NCBI GenBank assembly: GCA_026874595.1
Contig: CM049315.1
Location: forward strand, 77,288,401 to 77,352,400
DNA from: Sipunculus nudus
Taxonomy: Eukaryota; Annelida; Sipuncula; Golfingiida; Sipunculidae
DNA: 64,000 bases
Reading direction: 5' to 3'
The notes beneath the pieces are model-generated. The model ran no database searches. It was not told where the DNA came from and saw only the letters and a list, made by a program, of their open reading frames with translations. Both the position numbers and the translations under genes were made by a program. Shown here in pieces: positions 37,126 to 48,580 of this stretch (position 1 is the first letter of the stretch; every line of letters begins with the position of its first letter).

Positions 37126-37934
37126 GCATGTTTGCGTGTGTGTACGGGGCCATAGCAATTATTCACAAGTTATAGCTTTTGTAGAGACATTAGAGTGAAC
37201 AATTAAGATTCTATATTAAATCTCGTCATTTTGGGTTTGCGTCTGTGTCGTGTTGTTCAAACGGGGGACTTCCAACTCAACAGGGGCGAATTTAGAGCCC
37301 CCCCCCCCCCCAATTTGTAACCCCGAAAACAAAACATTATGCTGGTCTGCTTAATACCAAAAAGCAACGATGGATCTTGCGTCTCTTATCGTTTTCCAAC
37401 CTATTATTCTGCTAGAGTTATGTATGAAATCAACTAATACTCTCGGTAACCTTTTTATATGGTGTTGAGTACACACACACACACATCCTCTCCCCCGTCT
37501 TCTTTCTAGGATCATGTATCTGTCATTTTTTTAACGCCTTAACCACTACGCTGTATGTCCAACACCAAATATTGACATGTTGTTTATATTACATATATTC
37601 TTAACAAAAGAACAAAATAACCCGTGAAACCACGTACAGCCAGACAGCTGTCCCCTGAATAACGGGGTCTGCAGACGCATTAATTTCTAAGAAAAATAGA
37701 CGTCCAATGTTCAGACCCAACTTTATCCTAATAATAACCTATTTGTTTCCGTACTTCGCTACATGGGCATCGATCGATACAATTCTTTATTTAGGACGGT
37801 CAATTACGAGCGCTGTACAGGTATGGCGAGTTCCTAGACAACACGTCCATGTGTCTGGCGGCAGAACGGTTAATTAGTCCTCTAGCGCCGGTGACACCCT
37901 TATTAGTGTCTTGTTTGTTTCTCTTTTACTTCAG
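37126..37934. other. Intergenic stretch, no recognised gene
   Basis: Contains a poly-C run near 37300-37311 and a short CA microsatellite near 37472. Confidence 0.5.
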
Positions 37935-38183
37935 CGGCCAGACACTGATGGCCGCTTAGTGTCATGCTCAACATTGCGAAATACAACCCCTTCTCCTATG
38001 AGGCCTCTTTGTTATGTACTTATAGCGTCAGTGGAAGACGTCCATCCTGACAACGAAACTGAAGGAAACACGAGGCCTTGCCTCAGCTGCTGTACACATG
38101 ACGATGTACAATCAACACGAAGTATACATGTGGAAGTATATTTTATGTTTGTGGAAACTGATATCATAATCATCGAGTGCTGA
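37935..38183 (+). CDS. Possible terminal exon of an unrecognised gene
   Basis: A strong acceptor with a long pyrimidine tract (TTGTTTCTCTTTTACTTCAG) ends at 37934. The frame starting RPDTDGRLVSCSTLRN stays open for 82 codons to TGA at 38181-38183. It is less AT-rich than the flanks and contains a Cys cluster (CLSCC) near its middle. I do not recognise the protein, cannot place an upstream exon with confidence, and see no nearby AATAAA. It may be a chance open frame. Confidence 0.22.
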   Translation, partial: RPDTDGRLVSCSTLRNTTPSPMRPLCYVLIASVEDVHPDNETEGNTRPCLSCCTHDDVQSTRSIHVEVYFMFVETDIIIIEC

Positions 38184-38238
38184 TACTTAGTGTTCCATTT
38201 TCCTTTGGTTTGTAACAAATTGAGAAATTTCTAAAATA

Positions 38239-38684
38239 CAGTGGTTTGCTTCATATTCGCGAGGCTATTTTTTCGCGATTGTTACGTTTGGTAATTTCGC
38301 GAGGGTTATGTTTTCGCGATCAGTAACCTACCGATATATAGTATATCCATCACCACATTAATTGTCTATCATGGCCGCTAAATCCTTAGAATTTGACGAG
38401 GACCCATTAATCGAGTAGAAATTCTTGTCCTCCAAATACAGTCAGATATTATGGAAAATTCAATTTTTTTATAATGTAAATCTTTGATTTACTCATTACA
38501 TAAAATATATCAATAATATCAAGCTTTTGTCTCTTTTGATTTTAAAACCTGCAGGCTTGGTTGCGTGGATCTCATACAAAAATGCCACCTGTGTACAAGA
38601 GGCGTCATATCCACAAAGCTGTCATTTTCGTGATAATTACACTTCGGCGAATAACGCGAATTTAAACAAAAAAATGAAACACAG
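38239..38684. mobile_element. Short inverted-repeat element (MITE-like), about 450 bp
   Basis: The left end CAGTGGTTTGCTTCATATTC leads into TTCGCG, and the reverse complement of the right end (starting TACTGTGTTTCAT) also leads into ATTCGCG, each with a further CGCGA-type motif inside. TA dinucleotides border both ends. The inverted repeats are imperfect and there is no coding region. Confidence 0.42.
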
Positions 38685-38869
38685 TATAATGTGCTTATCC
38701 CATGTTTCCTATCTTATTATTTAAATATCCGATTAAATACATATTGTTCAGTTCGTAATTTTGTATGCCAAAGTCTCTGTTTATATATCGGCAGGTTCTC
38801 AGGTTACTGTTTGTATAGTCTTTTGCATTTAAATAAGATAATTTGTAAACAAATCTCGGTTAGACACTG

Positions 38870-39812
38870 GTTAAATCATTCCTGGTAGAGTGTTGATGAA
38901 TCTTTCCGGGAGCCATTGTTCAGGTTGCTGTCTGACGGTATAAAGCTTGACTCGAGGGCCGCGTGTTAAAGTGCGGGTGTCACATGTTGAGAGACCTTGT
39001 TCCTGAATGAAATCACCACCAAGGGCTTCTCGGCGTCCCCTCTCCATTTTCTGTGAGCTCTTCTGATAGTCCAGTCTGACACTGTGTCATCATGTCTTCA
39101 ACAAGTGTTGTGATTTGCCGCGAAGACGTATACACTTTGTCTGGCCCAGGAGAATAGCCTGCTGTGGCATTATGCAGATTTTGGTTCGGGTTAGGTAACA
39201 GTGTAAACTGACCATCTACTTCATACATCGCAGCCGGTCCATAGATTCAAACCACCTTGTACAGTGAACATGTCGTGGGGTTTCAGAGACGGGTACATGC
39301 CGGGAAGTTCCTTGGAGAATTTGAACCTGTCAGTATCGTTTACGATTCTGCATATATAGGTCGAGATTTTTTTATGTTTTTTTTTTATATTACATTTTGC
39401 AGATAACTAGTTGCTTTTAATTACTTATGTATGTTGAGTGTGCGCGATATACAAATTTTGTTCCTGTTGCGCTAGGCCCGACCATCTGGTATCGATTAAC
39501 TTAAAGAATTAACTTTTGGTAATAAAATACTTATAAACTTGATACAAAGTATACCCCATATTGAACTCCGTGATAAGTGAAACTGGAGCGTATTTGGTTC
39601 CTTTTTTTTAACATTATGTCATTTTTACCTTGCGCTTTTACACTCCAAGTATATAATTTCATTCATAAAATTTAGACCTTAATACCTTCACTATGGAGAT
39701 GGTAGGCATCAGTAGCGTTATCAAAGACGGGCTTCAAGCAGTCTTTCTCATGCCGAGGTGATGTGGCGACTGTGGCCTGATAATGTGCCATAGTCGTTCC
39801 AAATGCTTCCTA
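38870..39812 (-). pseudogene. Low-AT island with stop-poor minus-strand frames; possible broken gene
   Basis: Three overlapping minus-strand frames are open in succession: about 39347-39226, 39250-39013 (with a run starting MYEVDGQFTLLPNPNQ) and about 39085-38870 (containing LGGDFIQEQGLST). A further block at about 39800-39687 starts after a TTTCTAG acceptor, reads EAFGTTMAHYQATV and ends at an AAG|GTATTA donor. An acceptor (TATATGCAG) also precedes the first frame. This may be a decayed coding region or exons of an unknown gene, but the phases do not join cleanly. Balanced base composition alone could also give such frames. No family was recognised. Confidence 0.25.
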
Positions 39813-39964
39813 GAAACCACATCGATTTGGTACACTGCAATGTATATATATATATATAATGACATTTCCAATATCCAGCTAGTGTAAATTCAAACCGATG
39901 AGAATCGAACGTGTTACGCCAGGTCAGCCCAGATTACAAGAGCAAAATGTCATATGTGAAGGGC

Positions 39965-40137
39965 TCTCTCTCACTATCTCTCCCTCTCTCTTTGTCTGTC
40001 TGCCCCCCCCCCTGTCTGTCTTTCTCTCAGTCTCTCTCTGTCTCTCTCCCAATCTCTGTGTATGTCTCTGTGTCCATCTCTTTTTCTGTATGTCTGTCTC
40101 CCTCTCTCTGTCTGTCTGCCTGTCTGTCTCTCTTTCT

Positions 40138-40209
<72 letters not shown>
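39965..40209. repeat. CT-rich tract followed by (TA)n
   Basis: Imperfect CT/CTGT repeats (39965-40139) pass into about 68 bp of pure TA. Overlapping Ser/Leu/Cys/Tyr-Ile frames here are artefacts. Confidence 0.95.
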
Positions 40210-40557
40210 GTATTTATATATATAAATGTATGTGTATACAACATTTTGAGAATCTGATGCATGAGACCTTTAGCTACCTCAGATATACATATGGGACAGT
40301 TTTTTTACCAGTACACTCACAATAAACACACATGGACCGACAAGTATATATAAAAAGTGGATCCTTTGGTCTTCCTGCTAAACAGCAACCAATAGCCCCA
40401 CCCACAAGTTAGTTGGTCGAAAGCTAGACACGCTACCCAGACATGAAGAGTTGGCGATACCTACCTTTTCGACCTCTCGTGGGTTTGGAGGGTCTTTTCG
40501 CCTTTTATGTTAAGGTGCATGTGCTTCACCTTTACATATACATTTATATATATACAG

Positions 40558-40700
40558 TAGAACCTCGTTTATCCGAAAATTAAATTGAGGAACGGAAATC
40601 TACCTAAATTTACCGCAATGTAGAAATGCGATGTTCGGAAAATATATTTGTTCCCAAATTACCGAATGTTATTCCGAGGATAACGATAATTGTATATGGT
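40558..40700 (+). mobile_element. pogo/Tigger-like terminus, single end
   Basis: Starts CAGTAGAACCTCGTTTATCC after TA, a typical pogo/Tigger-style end, and contains CGGAAAAT and CCGAATG/CCGAGG blocks. The matching inverted end was not found, so it is a fragment. Confidence 0.5.
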
Positions 40701-40926
40701 TCGCTGGTTTTTATTTAAAAATAAGATTTATACAAAGTGTTCTGATGAGATAACGTTACTGCCGTAACGTTACGGATTCGTGTCCTACATCACGAAGATA
40801 TATAACGTTATTTCATAACAAAATGTTTATATAAGTATATATGTATTTATGTTTGTATTTATGCACATATGTATATGTGTATTTTTATATATGTGTGTGT
40901 ATTGACTTTGAGGCTGCAATTTACAT

Positions 40927-40959
<33 letters not shown>

Positions 40960-41006
40960 ATATATATACATATCAGAGCTTTCAGGAAACCTGTGGTAAG
41001 CGTCTG

Positions 41007-41386
41007 TGACTGTCATAATCTGTTTCGGACACTCGGTTCTTTGGATCTATACGCCCGAATTTTTTTTATGTAAGACCAAGAGAGGTTTGCCCTTGTAACA
41101 GTCATAGACCTTCGCAGGAAGCCTCAAACAAATAAACCAATCTGTTGTGTAAACACTTCAATGAAAAATAAATCTTACATTTCACAATAATTAAATAACC
41201 ATTTAAAAACATGATTTCTAATAGATATGATAATGTCACACAATACAAAAATATCCATTTTTCAAAGCCATTCAAAATTTGCATACATCATCTCACCTTT
41301 GGACCATCCAAACTCCGATGGAATTCTTCAGCAGTTTGGCCCCCTGCAGCGTCTTTGACTCTTCAAATTTCTTCCGATTGAAAGCC

Positions 41387-41466
<80 letters not shown>

Positions 41467-42906
41467 GATAAGGTTTATGAATGTGTCTTTTCTTGGACTT
41501 TTTCTTAGCATACCTATATTACCGGTTCTTTAATTGATAAAGGAACATTCAGGACTCTTAGGAAATTTGATAACTTGTTTTCAAGTAGGATATCCCATCC
41601 ACGATTGTATGTATGTGTGCCATGCCTTAAAAAATGATTATACGTGTCTCTCAGACGGTATGTTACAATAAACTAACCAATCAGGTAATATATCAAATGT
41701 ATGCCATATAGAGCCTCGAGTCCTGTACATTCATTATTGTATTCAGCCCAGCTACATATTATATATTGTCGCTAGACTGAGGCACTGCGCTCCAGACATG
41801 AGCTAATAAACAGGCCAGGGATGATTTGCAGTGTGTGAAATATGCCACTAAACATATAATTATGGTCTGAATATTTTTGTGCTGAGAGGATTAATAATTT
41901 ACCGAGGTAAAAACAACATCTGTTTTCCACTGATGTGATTACCCGCGATGTTTTGTGTTTCAATGCTCCAGTTCTAATCAACATTGTGCCTTATTCGAAT
42001 TAAAAAAATCCCGCCAAAGATGGATATTGACCGAGTTAAAATAAAAGTAATAAACCCCACCTGACCTAGCTGTTATTTCCTAATTCCCTTCGACAAATTG
42101 TGGCATGACAAAGAACTCTTCGTCTATAAGTTGAGCCTAGAAAATTAAACCATATCACAGTCTCAAACAAGCGTATACCCGTATAGAGTTATTTTCTTTT
42201 AATCATTTTTTTCAGTCTTACTACTATTCCATGCTTTACATGGAGCTTGCTCATGTTTTCAAATCTGTTTAAGCCATCTTTCCTATAATAGACCGAACTA
42301 GTTCTAGACTACTGTATTTGATTAATTTACGAGGTTTTGACATCCATTCATGTATTAACACATTTTATTTGTAAGATTCTGATTATACAATACTAACATC
42401 AGTGAGGTAGTCTGTCCAGTCAAGAACGAAACCTTTTGGATCCGTGACCGAGACCAAAAGTGAGATCATGCATTGGATTCAAGACAAAGACCACACTGTT
42501 GAATCAGAACGATGAGGGTATGACTCTGCCGGTTGGTGAATATGGGCGTCAAAACCAGAACTACACAATGCACTAAGCCTTCTAAAGATACACAGATGGC
42601 GCAGGTATAAATGAAGTGAAGGGAGTAACGTAGTCCGATCAAGTACTTAGAAAAAGATTTGTTTCAAGTAATATTACTTAAACATGTTTTTTTTTCTGTG
42701 GTAAGGATTTCACGTGATAAATAATATTTTGCAAGCATGCATGTGTGAAAGGTTAACAGAAGGTGTTGCTAGGGACCAATCTCATAAGCCGAACTTGTCG
42801 AGTTTAATCAAGGTCTACAAAACGCGTCGCCAAGTACGACTTAAAAAATGACAACCGTCATTAAAGAGCATCACAGAGAAATCATAATATAACTAGATAT
42901 CTCTTA
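41007..42906. repeat. 1.9-kb tandem duplication, left copy
   Basis: From TGACTGTCATAATCTG to the TAACTAGATATCTCTT junction it is repeated immediately to the right with an offset of 1900 bp. By eye only about four substitutions and a 14-bp difference in the internal (TA)n tract (41391-41463) separate the copies. It contains no recognisable gene. Confidence 0.95.
41391..41463. repeat. (TA)n microsatellite in left duplicate
   Basis: Pure TA, about 36 units, longer by about seven units than its counterpart at 43290. Confidence 0.95.
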
Positions 42907-43286
42907 TGACTGTCATAATCTGTTTCGGACACTCGGTTCTTTGGATCTATACGCCCGAATTTTTTTTATGTAAGACCAAGAGAGGTTTGCCCTTGTAACA
43001 GTCATAGACCTTCGCAGGAAGCCTCAAACAAATAAACCAATCTGTTGTGTAAACACTTCAATGAAAAATAAATCTTACATTTCACAATAATTAAATAACC
43101 ATTTAAAAACATGATTTCTAATAGATATGATAATGTCACACAATACAAAAATATCCATTTTTCAAAGCCATTCAAAATTTGCATACATCATCTCACCTTT
43201 GGACCATCCAAACTCCGATGGAATTCTTCAGCAGTTTGGCCCCCTGCAGCGTCTTTGACTCTTCAAATTTCTTCCGATTGAAAGCC

Positions 43287-43352
<66 letters not shown>

Positions 43353-44791
43353 GATAAGGTTTATGAATGTGTCTTTTCTTGGACTTTTTCTTAGCATACC
43401 TATATTACCGGTTCTTTAATTGATAAAGGAACATTCAGGACTCTTAGGAAATTTGATAACTTGTTTTCAAGTAGGATATCCCATCCACGATTGTATGTAT
43501 GTGTGCCATGCCTTAAAAAATGATTATACGTGTCTCTCAGACGGTATGTTACAATAAACTAACCAATCAGGTAATATATCAAATGTATGCCATATAGAGC
43601 CTCGAGTCCTGTACATTCATTATTGTATTCAGCCCAGCTACATATTATATATTGTCGCTAGACTGAGGCACTGCGCTCCAGACATGAGCTAATAAACAGG
43701 CCAGGGATGATTTGCAGTGTGTGAAATATGCCACTAAACATATAATTATGGTCTGAATATTTTTGTGCTGAGAGGATTAATAATTTACCGAGGTAAAAAC
43801 AACATCTGTTTTCCACTGATGTGATTACCCGCGATGTTTTGTGTTTCAATGCTCCAGTTCTAATCAACATTGTGCCTTATTCGAATTAAAAAAATCCCGC
43901 CAAAGATGGATATTGACCGAGTTAAAATAAAAGTAATTAACCCCACCTGACCTAGCTGTTATTTCCTAATTCCCTTCGACAAATTGTGGCATAACAAAGA
44001 ACTCTTCGTCTATAAGTTGAGCCTAGAAAATTAAACCATATCACAGTCTCAAACAAGCGTATACCCGTATAGAGTTATTTTCTTTTAATCATTTTTTTCA
44101 GTCTTACTACTATTCCATGCTTTACATGGAGCTTGCTCATGTTTTCAAATCTGTTTAAGCCATCTTTCCTATAATAGACCGAACTAGTTCTAGACTACTG
44201 TATTTGATTAATTTACGAGGTTTTGACATCCATTCATGTATTAACACATTTTATTTGTAAGATTCTGATTATACAATACTAACATCAGTGAGGTAGTCTG
44301 TCCAGTCAAGAACGAAACCTTTTGGATCCGTGACCGAGACCAAAAGTGAGATCATGCATTGGATTCAAGACAAAGACCACACTGTTGAATCAGAACGATG
44401 AGGGTACGACTCTGCCGGTTGGTGAATATGGGCGTCAAAACCAGAACTACACAATGCACTAAGCCTTCTAAAGATACACAGATGGCGCAGGTATAAATGA
44501 AGTGAAGGGAGTAACGTAGTCCGATCAAGTACTTAGAAAAAGATTTGTTTCAAGTAATATTACTTAAACATGTTTTTTTTTCTGTGGTAAGGATTTCACG
44601 TGATAAATAATATTTTGCAAGCATGCATGTGTGAAAGGTTAACAGAAGGTGTTGCTAGGGACCAATCTCATAAGCCGAACTTGTCGAGTTTAATCAAGGT
44701 CTACAAAACGCGTCGCCAAGTACGACTTAAAAAATGACAACCGTCATTAAAGAGCATCACAGAGAAATCATAATATAACTAGATAACTCTT
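42907..44791. repeat. 1.9-kb tandem duplication, right copy
   Basis: Nearly identical to 41007-42906. Visible differences include ATAAACCCC/ATTAACCCC, GGCATGAC/GGCATAAC, GGGTATGAC/GGGTACGAC and GATATCTCTT/GATAACTCTT, plus a shorter (TA)n tract. No target duplication or terminal inverted repeat was found, so it behaves as a segmental tandem duplication or an assembly artefact, not a known transposon. Confidence 0.95.
43290..43349. repeat. (TA)n microsatellite in right duplicate
   Basis: Pure TA, about 29 units. Confidence 0.95.
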
Positions 44792-44989
44792 GGCACCGCA
44801 GGTGCCATAGTATTCCCAGACAATTAATCCCCGCCCCTCTTTAAGAATAGGTCCCCCCATCTTCAGCAGCATATCCTGACACTTGGCAAGCGACTATATA
44901 TGGTTTCTTCCATCTATTAACTTGGGAAACAATATTTTTCACAAATATGGGGACCAATACTGTAAATCACAATTCAGAAAAAGCAAATT

Positions 44990-45800
44990 TTTTTTATTTT
45001 ACAGAAACGGGAAGGAAGGTGGCGCCACCTGTCTGGTTTATGAGAAAATTTTCCAAGATGGATAGACATGCAAAATTTCAGACCAATACCTTGAACCACT
45101 CCGGAGATATGAGCGATTTTCACCCAAAGCACATGTACAGATGAACGCCACGGCAAAACAATTGCAGATGGCGCCACCAGTCTTGAGTACAAGATGGAGG
45201 AGTCCAAGGTCTATAGATATGCACAATTTCAGGCCAATAGGGCAAATCACTCCTGAGAAAAGAGCATTAATTTATTTTACGGAAACGGGAAAGTAGGTGG
45301 CTCCATCTGTCTGGTTAATGAGAAAGCTTTCGAAGACGGATTGACATGCCAAATTTCAGACCAATACCTTGGACCACCGGAGATATGAGCGCTTTTCACC
45401 CAATGCACATGTACAGATGGACGCCACGGCATAATGATTGCAGGTGACGCCACCAGTCTTGAGTAAAAGATGGAGGAGTCCAAGGTCTATATATATGCAC
45501 AATTTCAGGCCAATAGGGCAAATCACTCCTCAGAAAAGGGCATTAATTTATTCTTCAAAAACGGGAATGTAGGTGGCGCCACCTGTCTGGTTTACGAGAA
45601 AACTTTCCAAGATGGATGGACATGCCTAATTTCAGACCAATACCTTGAACAACTCCGGATATATGAGCAATTTCACCATAAGCAAACGTACGGATGGACG
45701 CCACACAATTACGATTGCAGACAGTGCCCCGAGTCTAGAATACAAGATGGAGGTATCCAAGATCAATGGACATGCAAATTTCAGCCCAATCTGTCTTTCA
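44990..45800 (+). repeat. Tandem repeat, about 278-bp unit, three copies
   Basis: AAACGGGAA followed by GTAGGTGGCGCCACCTGTCT recurs at about 45004, 45282 and 45560. Each unit also contains an AATTTCAGACCAATACCTTG block and a GGACGCCAC block. The palindromic AGGTGGCGCCACCT is conserved in two of the three units. Open frames across it are not conserved in phase. Confidence 0.85.
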
Positions 45801-46130
45801 GTTTTAGACTTATGATGCTCACAGTACTGTCAAGTGGTGATGATTGGGTATTAAACGGCACAAAAACAAGAAAAGGATAAAAGGTGTCGCCGCCAGTTTC
45901 CGGCACATGACAACACTATCCAGGATCTTCGGTCTAGATCCATCCATGCAAGATATCTTGAGATATTTAAGAATTTGTGTCATTTTCCCCCCAAAATGGA
46001 CCTATTCAAGGTCAAGGTCACTCTCCTAGGCTTCGTCTTCTCACCCATATCTATGCATATGTCAAGTTTGGTAAAGATTCGTAAAATATTTTTTTTGAGT
46101 TATCGCGTCCAAACGAAATCTAAGCGGCGA

Positions 46131-46175
46131 CTTTTAACTGTATCTCCCGACTTTGTCTGGGGATACAGTTAAAAG
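46131..46175. repeat. Perfect 14-bp inverted repeat (hairpin)
   Basis: CTTTTAACTGTATC (46131-46144) is exactly complementary to GATACAGTTAAAAG (46162-46175) across a 17-nt loop. It follows sequence (CATATGTCAAGTTTGGTAAAG...GAGTTATCG) that looks like the end of a dispersed repeat. Confidence 0.8.
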
Positions 46176-46179
46176 GGCA

Positions 46180-47085
46180 AAGGCACACCGTACCCCTGAC
46201 GATAGTCACACCGTACCCACGCAAAAACAAAGGAATTTACAGCTGTATATAGCAGTCATCGCCAAGGGGTGTTTCAGTGAAACGTAACAAATTTTGATTC
46301 GGAAGTTTGACAGTTGAGACAAGTAGTCCCCGACAATGAAAAATGCGGTGTGGACACATAACCTCTTTTGTTGAGGAAAGACTCAACAGCAAATTATAGA
46401 AGTACTCCTCATTTAGTGCATGCGCTCTTCAAATCTACTCATTAAAAATTCAGATTGTTACCATTTTGAATCAAGACCAAGACCTATAAAGATTGTTCTC
46501 GAGACTGGCCTCAGAAACGAGACCGGACTTGCGACGGTTAAAACTCTAAAATCATCTGTCCCAGGGCCCGTTACCGCATGTTTCTCGCTTTAACTGTTTT
46601 AAGGAAATTCTTTACAAATAACGTTCAGCTTAGAGTACATATGCGTATATATCCTGCCTATTGTGCAGTGTAAAGTAACAATATGTAAAGTTAAATGTAT
46701 TTTACTTTTCGACTTTACTTTGTTATATATTTCCACTGACAGTGTTGTTTTCCAGCTGAACCGTGTGTTCCTACACAGAAGGCTTTCCTTGCCCATGCAT
46801 TGTCTCGAGGGGTGTTTATAAGATAACAGTGACGTCACAAAGACATCACAAATTTGGCCGAGTATAATTTTCATGGACGGCATGACCTTCTCAGGTAGAA
46901 TATCTCAGTTCTTTTGCGATGAAAATGTAATGTTTTGGATTATTTGTTGGTTACATTTTCCATAGAGACTGTTTTCACTTGGACAATCGGCGAAATAGCT
47001 CCTGCAACCTTGGGACCAGAAATGTTTATACTTTTGCTTTTGTATGAAAAAAAGTATTCCTGAAAACATGCGAACACGGCTTGTT
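46180..47085. other. Intergenic stretch, no recognised gene
   Basis: Contains a CRE-like TGACGTCA at 46830-46837. No convincing ORF. Confidence 0.5.
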
Positions 47086-47089
47086 TTCC

Positions 47090-47290
47090 GCTCGGCGATC
47101 TCGACCAGGGTTCGATCATCGGCGTTTCTTAGAGAACGGGTTGTATAGTTGCCCGTCCAAGGTCGGTGGATTTCCCCATCACCCTTGCAGACTACCGATC
47201 TCCACCATCTAAGCCATGGAAAGTGCCTTGCATTAGACATTATATCTAGTTGTACAATCCATGTAAAATAAATAAGTTTATATATACAGG
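47090..47290 (+). mobile_element. tRNA-like SINE with tail shared at 36843
   Basis: GGGTTCGATCATC (47108-47120) is a good B-box match. The 3' part GCCATGGAAAGTGCCTTG...TGTACAATCCATGTAAAATAAAT is shared with 36843-36935. A clear A box is not visible, so the 5' end may be truncated or diverged. Confidence 0.5.
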
Positions 47291-47294
47291 TAAA

Positions 47295-47643
47295 ATAGAC
47301 TATAACAGTATGCTAACGTATTTGTAAGTACGCGCTAACCGCCACAGTAAATTCTGATCAACATAGTGTGAAGAGTGTGAGGACATTTAGAGTGGATGAA
47401 CCGGCTGACCTGCAGTAGACAGTGCTAATTTACTATCCTGTGAACAAAGCTATACTTGTTGTTGACTAATGATACCCAAGAAGAAAAATATACCGATCGC
47501 CTTGAAGAAGAACTATGACTTAGTTTGCCAGCTTCATCAGTGATTGTCTCGGAATCGGTCTTCTTTCATGGACCAAGACCGAAACCAAGAGACAGATACC
47601 ACAGTCGCAACAAATGAATCGATACCAAGATGAGATTTTTTAT
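47295..47643. other. Short intergenic stretch beside the retrotransposon
   Basis: No gene. Contains CCGAAACCAAGAGAC-type purine/CCA-rich sequence similar to phrases near 42440 and 46490. Confidence 0.5.
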
Positions 47644-48456
47644 TGTTACGGAACCTAATATAAACAGATCACGTATGCGTGATGAACACAAATTTTGTAA
47701 TGGAGATAAAAACAAATCAGATTCTGTAACACTAGGCAGTGTGAAATGTCTAGGGGAATGAATAAGGAAGTCAGTGGTTTTTTGTTAACAAATAACTATA
47801 ATTTATTCTTAAAAAAACCCTAACAATACAATACACTAAATCAATACAATTATACAGTAAAACAGCGGTATAACAATAAGTCAATACAATCACACAGAAA
47901 ATAATGTGCACAGTACCTGGATACCAACACCGTCACCACGATAAGTTCTTTAAATGTATATTCTCGGAGAATGACAGTCCAGTGGAAAGTTCTTGCAACA
48001 ATCCAGAAAGTAAACTGAAGTCCAAATTTATGCATAAAATCCAGGAGAAATTCTTTGAAAATCTATAATTGCCGCATTCATCGGATAAGGTCCTAGAAAC
48101 TGACACACGCTTCTGCGTCCGCTGGAATCTGCTCTGCTCTCTCCCCTGGTTCTAAAAAACAGCCCCTTTATATACCTTCACACCCCAAGCCGGGAATTTT
48201 ACACTTCTCGAACAGTCTATAAGGACCCTACTCAACAGAAAACACGCGTTTCAGGAATTCTCTAGAGAGACATCGCTGTGTATCTACATATACCAGGCTC
48301 ATCACGTGACCTCAGCCAGGCGTGAAAACCCAAGGCTAACATGATAAGGAGAGTTCAACCAGTACGGATTAAACATAGAATGTAATACGCGGCCAGACAC
48401 GAGTGCCAAAACAGGAGTTACGCCCGTGTCACATAATAAAAAGAGCACCTGTAACA
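47644..48456 (-). repeat. 3' LTR of the Gmr1-like element (complete)
   Basis: On the minus strand it runs from TGTTACAGG to CCGTAACA, 813 bp, with TG...CA ends. It carries a TATA box, TATATAAA (48167-48174, minus), and adjoins a polypurine tract. The right LTR and the solo LTR at 33933 are relatives. Confidence 0.92.
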
Positions 48457-48467
48457 CTCCCCCTCCT
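48457..48467 (-). other. Polypurine tract
   Basis: AGGAGGGGGAG on the minus strand, immediately before the 3' LTR, as needed for plus-strand DNA priming. Confidence 0.85.
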
Positions 48468-48580
48468 GTAAGAAAGAAAAGAAAGTTTCTCGGAAAACTT
48501 TCTTTTTGCGATCACAATCACTAAATTTTTACGACATCATCTTGTTTACAAAATTACATAAACAACCTGTTTACAACATT

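Noticed and set aside
39898-40325. Cys/Leu/Ser and Tyr-Ile repeat frames
   Set aside because: Translated CT and TA tracts.
41102-43870. Duplicated 60-70-codon frames in the 1.9-kb repeats
   Set aside because: They are identical only because the DNA is duplicated; no motif or start context.
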